This document shows, in pieces, positions 32,737-39,442 of a stretch of DNA of 39,442 bases. Source of the stretch: Actinomycetota bacterium (lineage in GTDB: Bacteria > Actinomycetota > Geothermincolia > Geothermincolales > RBG-13-55-18). The notes under the pieces are model-generated. The model saw only the letters and a program-made list of their open reading frames with translations. It searched no databases and was not told where the DNA came from. Every line of letters begins with the position of its first letter. The stretch's first letter is position 1. Where the stretch lies: positions 1-39,442 of the forward strand of contig JACVJK010000011.1 of NCBI GenBank assembly GCA_015711955.1, in the 5' to 3' direction. The position numbers were made by a program, and so were the translations under genes.

Positions 32737-33753
32737 GTGACGAGCTGCGTCGGCGGCAGCCCCATAGATAGGAGGAGGTTCTGCCTGGACCTGCTTGCGG
32801 CCTTCCTGCTGGACCGTGGGTTGGGGGATCCCCAGGCCTGGCCTCATCCGGTGAGGGTGTTAGGCCGTGCGGTGAAAAGGGCGGAGGGGTTGGCGAGGAG
32901 GCACGCAAGAGGTCCGAGGGGGGAGAGGGCCGCAGGGAACCTGATGGTCCTGGCCATGATCACCCTCTGCTTTACCGTGGGTTTGGTGGTGGACGAACTG
33001 GCACGCCGCATCCCTCTGGCCCGACTGGTCCGGATATACCTCCTTTACGCCTGCCTGGCCTCCAAGGAACTGGAAAGATGCGCCCTCAAGGTGGCCTATT
33101 CCCTCCGAGGGGATAACGAGCAGAAGGCGAGGAGGGAACTGGGAAAGATGGTGGCCAGGGACACCGATGGCATGGGCTCTGAGGCCATATGCCGGGCAGC
33201 GGTGGAGTCCACGGCGGAGAACACGGTGGACGGAATCCTGGCCCCCTTGTTCTACGCTGCCTTGGGCGGCCTTTCGGGCGCCTTGGCACACAAAGCCGCC
33301 TCCACCATGGACTCCATGCTCGGATACCGGCAACCCCCCTACACCCACCTGGGATGGGCGCCGGCCCGCCTGGATGACCTCCTGGTTTTCCCCGTGGCCA
33401 GGTTGGCGATACCGGTAATCGCCTTGGCTTCCGCCGTGGCGGGAGAGGATTGGCGGGCGGCGCTGAGAGTGGGGTGGAGGGACCGACTCCTGCACGAAAG
33501 CCCCAACAGCGCTCACGGGGAGGCCGCCTACGCTGGGGCTTTGGGGGTGGCTTTGGGAGGAAATGTCAGTTACGGGGGGAGAGTGGTGGTGCGGCCGGTG
33601 ATCGGTAAGGAGGGGGATCCCCCGGGATGGGCGGAAGTGGTGAGGGCAGCACGACTCTGCCGCACCTCCTCCTGGGTGGCCATGGGACTGGTCGTGGCCG
33701 CGTGCCTGGGTAGCGAAGCGATCATTCGGATGGCGGGAAGACCTGGCGAGTAA
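32737..33753 (+). CDS. cbiB: Adenosylcobinamide-phosphate synthase
   Basis: This 338-residue membrane protein attaches (R)-1-amino-2-propanol phosphate (or aminopropanol) to adenosylcobyric acid. The family N-terminus LLDRGLGDPQAWPHPVR, the strong block AAVESTAENTVDGILAPLFY, and TMDSMLGYRQPPYTHLGWAPARLDD are all present, with hydrophobic helices at about 68-85 and near the C-terminus. The GTG start at 32737 is 18 bases after cobS and follows GAGGGTGAT. The aminotransferase-fold gene 8 bases downstream makes its amino-alcohol substrate. Confidence 0.95.
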   Translation: MTSCVGGSPIDRRRFCLDLLAAFLLDRGLGDPQAWPHPVRVLGRAVKRAEGLARRHARGPRGERAAGNLMVLAMITLCFTVGLVVDELARRIPLARLVRIYLLYACLASKELERCALKVAYSLRGDNEQKARRELGKMVARDTDGMGSEAICRAAVESTAENTVDGILAPLFYAALGGLSGALAHKAASTMDSMLGYRQPPYTHLGWAPARLDDLLVFPVARLAIPVIALASAVAGEDWRAALRVGWRDRLLHESPNSAHGEAAYAGALGVALGGNVSYGGRVVVRPVIGKEGDPPGWAEVVRAARLCRTSSWVAMGLVVAACLGSEAIIRMAGRPGE

Positions 33754-33761
33754 CTCTACTG

Positions 33762-34940
33762 ATGGGACACTCATCTTATGGTACGAGGACCGAGGCCTTG
33801 ACCCGAGGTGGCGAAGGCTTGGGGGTCCGCCCCCTCGAGGGGTTCCCTGGGCACGGAGGGGACTTGCGCTGGGCGGCCGCCCGCTACGGTAGGCATGACT
33901 TTCTCGACCTCAGCTGCAGCCTCAATCCCTTGGGCCCCCCGGGACCATCGGTGAGGGCCGCCCGGCGGTCGGTGCGGCGTTCCTCCCGCTATCCCGACCC
34001 CTCCGCGGATCCCTTGAAGGTTGACCTTTCCCGCTGGTTGGGGGTGGATTTCGAAGAGCTGCTGTTGGGCAACGGCAGCACCGAGTTGATCCATCACCTG
34101 GTCCTTCACCTTCGACCGAGATCGATGCTCATGGTGGAGCCGTGCTTCTCCGAGTACCGGAAAGCGGCTCAGCGAGCGGGATGCCGGGTTGAGTCATATC
34201 TCCTGCGACCGGAGGAGGGTTTCCCATTGCGGCTGGACCATTTGGTGGCGAGGCTGGACGAGGGGTATGACCTGTTGGTCCTGGTGAATCCCTCCAGCGT
34301 CACCGGGAAACTATACGAGGAAAGGGAGATCGTGGAGCTGGCGGCCGCGTCGGCGGAGCGAGGGACCCTCGTGCTCTTGGACGAGAGCTTCATGGGTTTT
34401 TGTCTCGACCCTCAAGCACTCACCCTTAGGGCGCGATGGGTGCCCAAGTTCGGGAACGTCGTCAGGCTTTCCACCTCCACCAAGCTGTTCGCCCTGGCCG
34501 GGCTGCGGGGACCCGGCTGGTTGGCGGGGCCGAGGGACCTGGTGAGACAGTTGGAAGAAGCCCTTCCCCCCTGGAGGGTGGGGGAGCCGGCGGCGGCCGC
34601 CCTCCGGGCGGCCTTGAGGGACCGCGGTTACCTGGAGAGGACGAGAAGGCTCGTTCCCCGCTGGAGGAGACTTTTGGAGGACGGGCTGAGGGAGTTCCCG
34701 CTCCAGCTCTACCCGTCCCAAGCGAACTTCATCTTGCTGCGGTCAGGGCGTGGGGATGAGGCCTACGGGTTGGTGGAGCACCTGGGAAGACGGGGAATCC
34801 TGGTGCGGTGGTGCGCGGATTTTCTCGGGTTGGGACCCCAGTTCATCAGGGTGGCGGTGGCTAGGCCCCGCCACATCCGACGCCTGCTCCGGGAGGTGCG
34901 CTCGTACTACGAGAGGGCGGGTAACCTCCCCGGGAGGTGA
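33762..34940 (+). CDS. cobD: Threonine-phosphate decarboxylase (CobD/CobC type, PLP-dependent)
   Basis: 392 residues, aminotransferase fold type I. It decarboxylates L-threonine O-3-phosphate to the aminopropanol phosphate used by CbiB. Features are HGGDLRWAAARYG, SCSLNPLGPP, LLGNGSTELIH, NPSSVTG (the usual family form is NPNNPTG), LLDESFMGF, and the PLP lysine in STSTKLFALAGLR. Histidinol-phosphate aminotransferases are close relatives, but the location inside the cobalamin cluster and the HGG start favour this call. The first 30 or so residues before HGGDL are extra and low in similarity, so the true start may be a later TTG. The ATG at 33762 has a poor ribosome site. Confidence 0.88.
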   Translation: MGHSSYGTRTEALTRGGEGLGVRPLEGFPGHGGDLRWAAARYGRHDFLDLSCSLNPLGPPGPSVRAARRSVRRSSRYPDPSADPLKVDLSRWLGVDFEELLLGNGSTELIHHLVLHLRPRSMLMVEPCFSEYRKAAQRAGCRVESYLLRPEEGFPLRLDHLVARLDEGYDLLVLVNPSSVTGKLYEEREIVELAAASAERGTLVLLDESFMGFCLDPQALTLRARWVPKFGNVVRLSTSTKLFALAGLRGPGWLAGPRDLVRQLEEALPPWRVGEPAAAALRAALRDRGYLERTRRLVPRWRRLLEDGLREFPLQLYPSQANFILLRSGRGDEAYGLVEHLGRRGILVRWCADFLGLGPQFIRVAVARPRHIRRLLREVRSYYERAGNLPGR

Positions 34941-35010
34941 CGGCGCGGGTGACCCACTTTTCGGGGGGCGCATGGCTATGCAAAGAATCAGGCCAGGAGA
35001 GGGGGAGAAA

Positions 35011-36552
35011 ATGAAAGGCGAGGCAAGTTGCATCATGATACAAGGCACCTCTTCCCATGCCGGAAAAAGCGTCATGGTCGCCGCCCTGTGCCGGATCTTG
35101 CGGCGGGACGGATTCCGCGTGGCGCCTTTCAAGGCCCAGAACATGTCCCTTAACTCCTGGGTCACCCCGCAGGGAGGAGAGATTGGGAGGGCCCAGGCCC
35201 TACAGGCCCAGGCGGCGGGAATTGAGCCCCATACGGACATGAACCCCATCCTGCTCAAACCCGCCGGCGACGCGCGGAGCCAGTTGGTACTGGAGGGAAA
35301 GCCGGTGGGCCATTTCCGGGCGGACGAGTATTACCGGCTGCGGGAGGAGTTGTTCCCGCGAGTGCTGGCCGCCCTGGAGAGGCTCAGGAGGCGCTATCAG
35401 GTGGTGATCATCGAGGGGGCGGGAAGCCCGGCGGAGATCAACCTCATGGACCAGGACATGGCCAACATGGCGGTGGCCCAGGAGGTGGGAGCCCCGGTGC
35501 TCCTGGTGGCGGACATCGACCGGGGAGGCGTCTTCGCCTCCGTGGTGGGCACCTTGGAGCTCCTCCCCATGGGTCAAAGGGACCTGATTCGGGGAGTGGT
35601 CATAAACCGCTTTCGGGGGGATCTCCGCCTACTGCGAAGTGGGCTGGAGATGCTGCGGTCCCGGACCGGGGTGCCGGTGGTGGGGGTGGTGCCCTATCTG
35701 CCGTGGTTGGAGTTGGACGAGGAGGACTCGGTGAGCCTGGAGGAAAAAGCGGTGAGTGCGCGCGAGCGCGCGAGAAGCGAGCCGGGGGCGGTCACGGTGG
35801 CGGTGGTACGCCTTCCCCGCCTCTCCAACGCCACCGACTTCCAGCCCCTGGAAGCGGAAAGGGGGTTGAGGGTGCTGTACGCCCATAGGCCTAAAGACCT
35901 GGAGAAGGCGGACGCCGTGATCCTTCCCGGCACCAAGAGCACCTCGGACGACCTGCGCTTCCTCCGGGAGACGGGGTTGGACAGGGCGGTCATGGAGGCG
36001 GCGCTGCGGGGAAAGCCGGTTATCGGCATATGTGGAGGTTATCAGATGCTGGGTTTCGCCGTGAGGGACCCACTGGCAGTGGAATCGGGAGAGAGGGAGG
36101 TGGAAGGCCTGGGCCTCCTTCCCTTGGTCACGGAAATGGAAAGAGAAAAGATCCTCTTCCGGGTGAAAGCGGCGGCCCGAGAGCCGGTCCCATGCCTGGG
36201 CTTGGACGAGAGCACGCCGCCTTTTTCCGCCTACGAGATCCACAAGGGGAGGTCGGTGGTCTTCGGTAGGTCCCCCCTTCTGATACTGGATAGGGGCGGC
36301 CGGAAGGCGATGCAGCAGGAGGGAGCCCAGAGGGGGGACGTTCCCGTCTTCGGGTGCTATCTCCACGGGCTTTTCGACGATGCCCACGTGAGGCGGGGAT
36401 TTCTGCGGGCTCTGAGGGGGGCAAGGGGTTTCGAGGTCGACGGGGCTGCTGTTTCGTGGAGCGAGAGGAGGGAAGAGGTGTTGGACCGCCTCGCGGAAGC
36501 GGTGAGGTCGGCCGTGGACATGGGATACGTATACCGTCTGCTGGACCTTTGA
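35011..36552 (+). CDS. cobQ: Cobyric acid synthase
   Basis: This enzyme of about 513 residues amidates four side chains of adenosylcobyrinic a,c-diamide using glutamine and ATP. The N-terminal ATP-binding domain starts MIQGTSSHAGKS and includes FKAQNMSLNSWV and EGAGSPAEINL. The C-terminal glutamine amidotransferase domain has the nucleophile Cys in GICGGYQMLG and the partner segments YEIHKGR and CYLHGLFDD. The track's start at 34750 is inside the previous gene. ATG 35011 sits just after GGAGAGGGGGAG and gives the normal N-terminus; ATG 34972 is a second option. Confidence 0.95.
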   Translation: MKGEASCIMIQGTSSHAGKSVMVAALCRILRRDGFRVAPFKAQNMSLNSWVTPQGGEIGRAQALQAQAAGIEPHTDMNPILLKPAGDARSQLVLEGKPVGHFRADEYYRLREELFPRVLAALERLRRRYQVVIIEGAGSPAEINLMDQDMANMAVAQEVGAPVLLVADIDRGGVFASVVGTLELLPMGQRDLIRGVVINRFRGDLRLLRSGLEMLRSRTGVPVVGVVPYLPWLELDEEDSVSLEEKAVSARERARSEPGAVTVAVVRLPRLSNATDFQPLEAERGLRVLYAHRPKDLEKADAVILPGTKSTSDDLRFLRETGLDRAVMEAALRGKPVIGICGGYQMLGFAVRDPLAVESGEREVEGLGLLPLVTEMEREKILFRVKAAAREPVPCLGLDESTPPFSAYEIHKGRSVVFGRSPLLILDRGGRKAMQQEGAQRGDVPVFGCYLHGLFDDAHVRRGFLRALRGARGFEVDGAAVSWSERREEVLDRLAEAVRSAVDMGYVYRLLDL

Positions 36553-36923
36553 GTTCGTCGTAACTCGGAGGACTTCCCGCCGTCTTCCTCAAGGCGTTTC
36601 CCCAACTCCAGTGACTTTCCCCATCTCGGGTCGCGGCCTTTCCCTCTATTCACCGGAAGGGCGTACGAACCCGCTCCCTGGCAATATGCAAGAGGCCCGG
36701 AGCCTTCGCCATCCCACCTCGTGCCCTGGGTGTACCCACTGCGTGAACCTCCCGCGTGGAGGAAATGAGATTCCTGGGTTGGCCCCGGCGATAGCGTTGG
36801 CGGTCCAAGCCCATGACAGACGAGGATCAAGGGGGTCTTGTTCCGCGTCTCTCAGGTGGTGTAGGGAGCGAAAGCTTGTTATCATCCCGCCGAACGGTTT
36901 CTATAGTCCCCTCGCTGGCGGGG
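36553..36923. other. Intergenic region after cobQ
   Basis: This stretch of about 370 bases is without a confident gene. GAGTT/AACTC (36551-36566) is a weak hairpin at the cobQ stop. The track extends the next frame up to 36813, but with no ribosome site. A promoter candidate at 36879-36907 is listed separately. Confidence 0.4.
36879..36907 (+). promoter_or_regulatory. Promoter candidate for the membrane glycosyltransferase
   Basis: TTATCA, a 17-base spacer and TATAGT (5 of 6 match). A start near 36914 leaves only about 10 bases before the ATG at 36924, so the message would be nearly leaderless. If real, it rules out the longer track start at 36813. Confidence 0.42.
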
Positions 36924-39125
36924 ATGGAGGTGAGAGGGCCTTTGATCTGGCTCAGGGCTTTATTTTTGCTGCTTTCCTTCGCGCTTCCCGGATGGGGCCT
37001 CGTGTCCGCGCTCCGGCCCCGCCTGCGGCGGGAGGAGGTGCCCTTCGTTTTGATGGCCTCCGGGGCCGGCCTCAACGCCCTCTTGGCCATGGGGTTGGGT
37101 CTGGCGGGCATCTTTAGCCTTTGGAACCATCTTTTGGGGATGGGCTGCCTCTCTGCTCTTCTTTTGTGGGTGGGCAGGGGAAGGATCCGTTGGCCGCTGG
37201 AAGCGGGCGGGCAGGCATGGCTCATCTCCCTGATGGTGGTCCTCGTGGCCCTGGCGGCCTCCCTTCCCCCGGGTAGGACCGTCTTCGGCTGGTCGGACGT
37301 GGGGGTCTACCCCTGCATAGCCGCCTACCTCCAGCGGGAGGGATCCATCCATATGGAGGTGCCCACGGTATGCGAGGTGTCCTCGGAGAGGAGGGATCTG
37401 GTCTACAGCTTCCAGGGGACACGAGGCCGCCCTTTTCTCGCTTACGAGAACAAAGCCTATTTCATAACAGATTTTGAGAGAGGGAAGGTGGTGCCTCAGT
37501 TCTACTACCTCTGGCCTTCTTTCTTGGCCTTCTTCGCCGCCTTCCTTGGGAGGCAGAGCCTGTTCTTCGGGGTGACGGCGGCGGCGGTACTCTCTCTCTG
37601 GGGCTTCTTCCTGCTCTCACGCAGGATATTGGGGGAGAGGATGGGTCTTGCCGTCACGACGCTTCTGGCCTTAAACCCCCTTTTCGCCTATTTCTCCAAG
37701 TACACCACCTCGGAGATGATGAATTTCTTCCTGCTCATGGCGGCGGCGATGACCGCCTGCGCATATTTGGAGGTCACGGAAAGGAAAGGGAACCGAAAGG
37801 TTGGGGACGGGATACGAGAGGCCCTGCTCTCGGCCTTTTTCGTCCTCCTCTGCTTTCTGTGCCGGGTGGATTTCATCCTGTTCATCCCCCCTCTTCTTCT
37901 GTTCATGCTGGCACGGTGGGTAAGCGGGAAATTTTGCCGGGCGGACGCTGCCTATCTCTGCTGCTCTCTTGCGGCCTTGGGATTTTCCACTTTGGTGGGA
38001 TGGGGTTTTTCCCGTCCCTATGTCCACGAGCTCTGGCTGTCCTTTCGCGGTCACCTCTTAACCCTGGCGACCCCCTGGGGCCTTTTATCGGCCCTGGCGC
38101 TACTCGCGGCGGCTGTGGTGGCGAGAGCCCTCTTCAAGAGGTCCTCGAAAGGGCTTTCGCCCAGGGCTTTGAGGGCGCTGGGAAGATGGGTCCCCCTTCT
38201 CTTGTGGGCGTCGGCTGCGTCGATTTTCCTGTACCTTTACGCGGTGAGGCCCGAAAGGCCGTCCCCCGAGGCATGGTACGGGGTCATCAGCGCGGCTAGA
38301 GGCCCCAGTTACAAGAACCAGGCCTTCCTCAGGTGGGGATGGTATTTCTCGACCTTGGGACTCGTGTTGATCTACGCGGGCTTCGCCGCCTGGTTATCGC
38401 GGAGGCGCCCCGCAGGCTCCCTATTCTGCGGATTGGTGGGGCTCGCCTTCGTGCTCTTCTACTCCTACGACCTCCACTGCACTCCCATCCACATGCTCAC
38501 CATGCGGCGTTTGGTGCCGGCGGCTCTCCCCTTCTCGTTGTTGGCTCTGGGCATGGCATTGAAGGAATTGATGATATGGTCGTCCCGGATCTTCCGGGGA
38601 CTATCAAGACCTCGACTCCCGGGAAAGGTGACCGCGGGGGCGGTCATGTTCTACCTCATGCTCTATTCCTTCCACGCCGGACTTCCGGCGGTGGGCCTAT
38701 CGGAAGGAGGCAATCAGCTGGAACTGTGCCGGGAGGTGGCGGAAGAGACGGGAGCGGGTTCGGTGGTGCTTTTGGACTACCACCTGGGGGACTTATTCGG
38801 CCCGCCCCTGAGGTCCTTCTACGGGGTGGAGAACGCCTGGCTCATGGACAACTCGTTTATGGTCGAGGGCGATTTCCGCGGACTCCTTGAGGACCTTGGG
38901 TGGGAAGGGAGGGAGGTGTACCTCCTTTGGAGGCCTAACATGTCCGGGCCTATACCCCCGCAAGCGGTGGAGGTGCGGGTTGAAAGGGTGGGAAGTTGGC
39001 TTTCTCAAGAATTGATGGTGGAGAAGACCTTCGACAGGAGGCCCTCCCGAAGGACCCTTTACTCCTACACAGTGGAGCTTTATCGTCTGATTCCTGCCAC
39101 GGCGCCGAAAGGACGCCCCCAATGA
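36924..39125 (+). CDS. Large multi-spanning membrane protein, GT-C glycosyltransferase-like
   Basis: About 733 residues with a dozen or so hydrophobic helices over the first 590, then a soluble C-terminal part (from about residue 600). The segment FGWSDVGVYPCIAAYL between early helices places an Asp in the first external loop, as in GT-C/GT39-type enzymes that use polyprenyl-phosphate sugars. KYTTSEMMNFF and ALNPLFAYFSKY are also typical of that group. It would act at the outer face of the membrane. Donor and acceptor are unknown. The ORF track begins at 36813, but those 37 residues lack membrane character and have no ribosome site. It is unrelated to the cobalamin genes. Confidence 0.7.
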   Translation: MEVRGPLIWLRALFLLLSFALPGWGLVSALRPRLRREEVPFVLMASGAGLNALLAMGLGLAGIFSLWNHLLGMGCLSALLLWVGRGRIRWPLEAGGQAWLISLMVVLVALAASLPPGRTVFGWSDVGVYPCIAAYLQREGSIHMEVPTVCEVSSERRDLVYSFQGTRGRPFLAYENKAYFITDFERGKVVPQFYYLWPSFLAFFAAFLGRQSLFFGVTAAAVLSLWGFFLLSRRILGERMGLAVTTLLALNPLFAYFSKYTTSEMMNFFLLMAAAMTACAYLEVTERKGNRKVGDGIREALLSAFFVLLCFLCRVDFILFIPPLLLFMLARWVSGKFCRADAAYLCCSLAALGFSTLVGWGFSRPYVHELWLSFRGHLLTLATPWGLLSALALLAAAVVARALFKRSSKGLSPRALRALGRWVPLLLWASAASIFLYLYAVRPERPSPEAWYGVISAARGPSYKNQAFLRWGWYFSTLGLVLIYAGFAAWLSRRRPAGSLFCGLVGLAFVLFYSYDLHCTPIHMLTMRRLVPAALPFSLLALGMALKELMIWSSRIFRGLSRPRLPGKVTAGAVMFYLMLYSFHAGLPAVGLSEGGNQLELCREVAEETGAGSVVLLDYHLGDLFGPPLRSFYGVENAWLMDNSFMVEGDFRGLLEDLGWEGREVYLLWRPNMSGPIPPQAVEVRVERVGSWLSQELMVEKTFDRRPSRRTLYSYTVELYRLIPATAPKGRPQ

Positions 39126-39128
39126 GTT

Positions 39129-39146
39129 ATTACCATATATTACCAT
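39129..39146 (+). repeat. 8-base direct repeat with 10-base period, next to a -35 box
   Basis: ATTACCAT appears twice, 10 bases apart, ending 9 bases before TTGACT. Such spacing places both copies on the same face of the helix. Confidence 0.55.
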
Positions 39147-39155
39147 CAAATTTAT

Positions 39156-39184
39156 TTGACTGTATTAAACTTTTGGTGTAAGGT
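39156..39184 (+). promoter_or_regulatory. Promoter candidate for the gene starting at the window end
   Basis: TTGACT (5 of 6), a 17-base spacer and TAAGGT (3 of 6). It would give a leader of about 230 bases to the GTG at 39423. Confidence 0.33.
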
Positions 39185-39422
39185 AATCGGTGACGAGTCT
39201 TCGACGGTCTCGAGCCTTGAGAGGGAGTGCCTCACCCTTGGTCTTCTTGACGGAAGCCCTGGAAAAGTCGCCATTGTTTTCGGACGATTCCTCTTAACCT
39301 GCTCGTGGACGGGAACGCAGGGTTCTGATGGGAGTTGCCAGGGACGAGGCAGGGAGAGATGAGTGCGGACCGGGTTTTCCTTTAACGATTTTGGCTTTCG
39401 ACGCGTGGAGGAGGTGACTTTC

Positions 39423-39442
39423 GTGGTAAAAGGCGTGAGTTT
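39423..39442 (+). CDS. Start of a gene cut by the window edge
   Basis: GGAGGAGGTGA at 39407-39416 is followed after 6 bases by GTG GTA AAA GGC GTG AGT. Only six codons are visible, so nothing can be said about the product. The strong ribosome site makes a real gene likely. Confidence 0.6.

Larger units (their letters stand above)
39126..39422. other. Intergenic region with an AT-rich promoter patch
   Basis: This gap of about 300 bases has an AT-rich first 60 bases. ATTACCAT occurs at 39129-39136 and 39139-39146. TTGACT (39156-39161), a 17-base spacer and TAAGGT (39179-39184) form a promoter candidate with a good -35 and a weak -10. The 68-residue track ORF at 39156 shows no family features. 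Confidence 0.5.

Noticed and set aside
33762-34940. Histidinol-phosphate aminotransferase
   Set aside because: The fold is the same, but the position between cbiB and cobQ and the HGG-type N-terminus fit threonine-phosphate decarboxylase better.
39156-39362. 68-residue ORF after the GT-C-like gene
   Set aside because: It starts inside a promoter-like patch, has no ribosome site and ends in low-complexity sequence; a strong ribosome site for another gene follows at 39407.

Overview
The window is GC-rich bacterial DNA. It uses strong AGGAGG-type ribosome binding sites, GTG and TTG starts are frequent, and one tRNA carries an encoded CCA. Gene content points to an anaerobe: a four-subunit 2-oxoacid:ferredoxin oxidoreductase, a thiolase, several acyl-CoA dehydrogenases and late cobalamin synthesis. 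The tmk-holB-ricT order and a WxL/DUF916-like surface locus suggest a Gram-positive lineage. My best guess is an uncultured deep-branching Actinomycetota (Geothermincolia-like), with Firmicutes as the alternative. This is inference from gene content; no search was run. No CRISPR array, insertion sequence or prophage was seen.

Layout. Positions 1-7.7 kb hold an MFS exporter, a lone class I fumarase-type beta subunit, an acetoacetate decarboxylase-family protein, two acyl-CoA dehydrogenase-family proteins (the second degenerate) and a SAM methyltransferase. Most are separated by 70-360 bases. Positions 8.2-11.2 kb hold tmk, holB and ricT. Positions 11.7-14.9 kb hold the ferredoxin oxidoreductase operon (gamma, delta, alpha, beta), with TTGA stop/start overlaps at two junctions, then tRNA-Thr(CGU) and a small zinc-ribbon protein. 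Positions 15.5-17.9 kb hold a secreted-protein locus: a WxL-like protein, a membrane-anchored DUF916-like partner, and a divergent 75-residue secreted protein. Positions 18.4-21.9 kb hold lgt, a small membrane protein, a zinc-ribbon/MscL fusion and a long-chain-type acyl-CoA dehydrogenase.

Positions 22.3-26.3 kb hold a stand-alone response regulator with direct repeats on both sides, a D-2-hydroxyacid dehydrogenase and a thiamine-diphosphate enzyme. Positions 26.6-29.6 kb hold a YjbQ protein, a SAM hydrolase, a cysteine-rich DUF6485 protein and a thiolase closed by a terminator. Positions 30-36.6 kb hold cobU-cobT-cobS-cbiB-cobD-cobQ. This set covers amidation to cobyric acid, aminopropanol arm formation and attachment, nucleotide activation and final assembly. 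Positions 36.9-39.1 kb hold a large GT-C-like membrane protein, and the window ends just inside a new gene.

The most unusual items are the zinc-ribbon/MscL fusion, the minimal WxL-like surface locus, the direct repeats flanking the response regulator, the degenerate acyl-CoA dehydrogenase behind an intact one, the orphan fumarase beta subunit and the C-terminally extended CobU. Promoter and hairpin calls were made by eye and are tentative.
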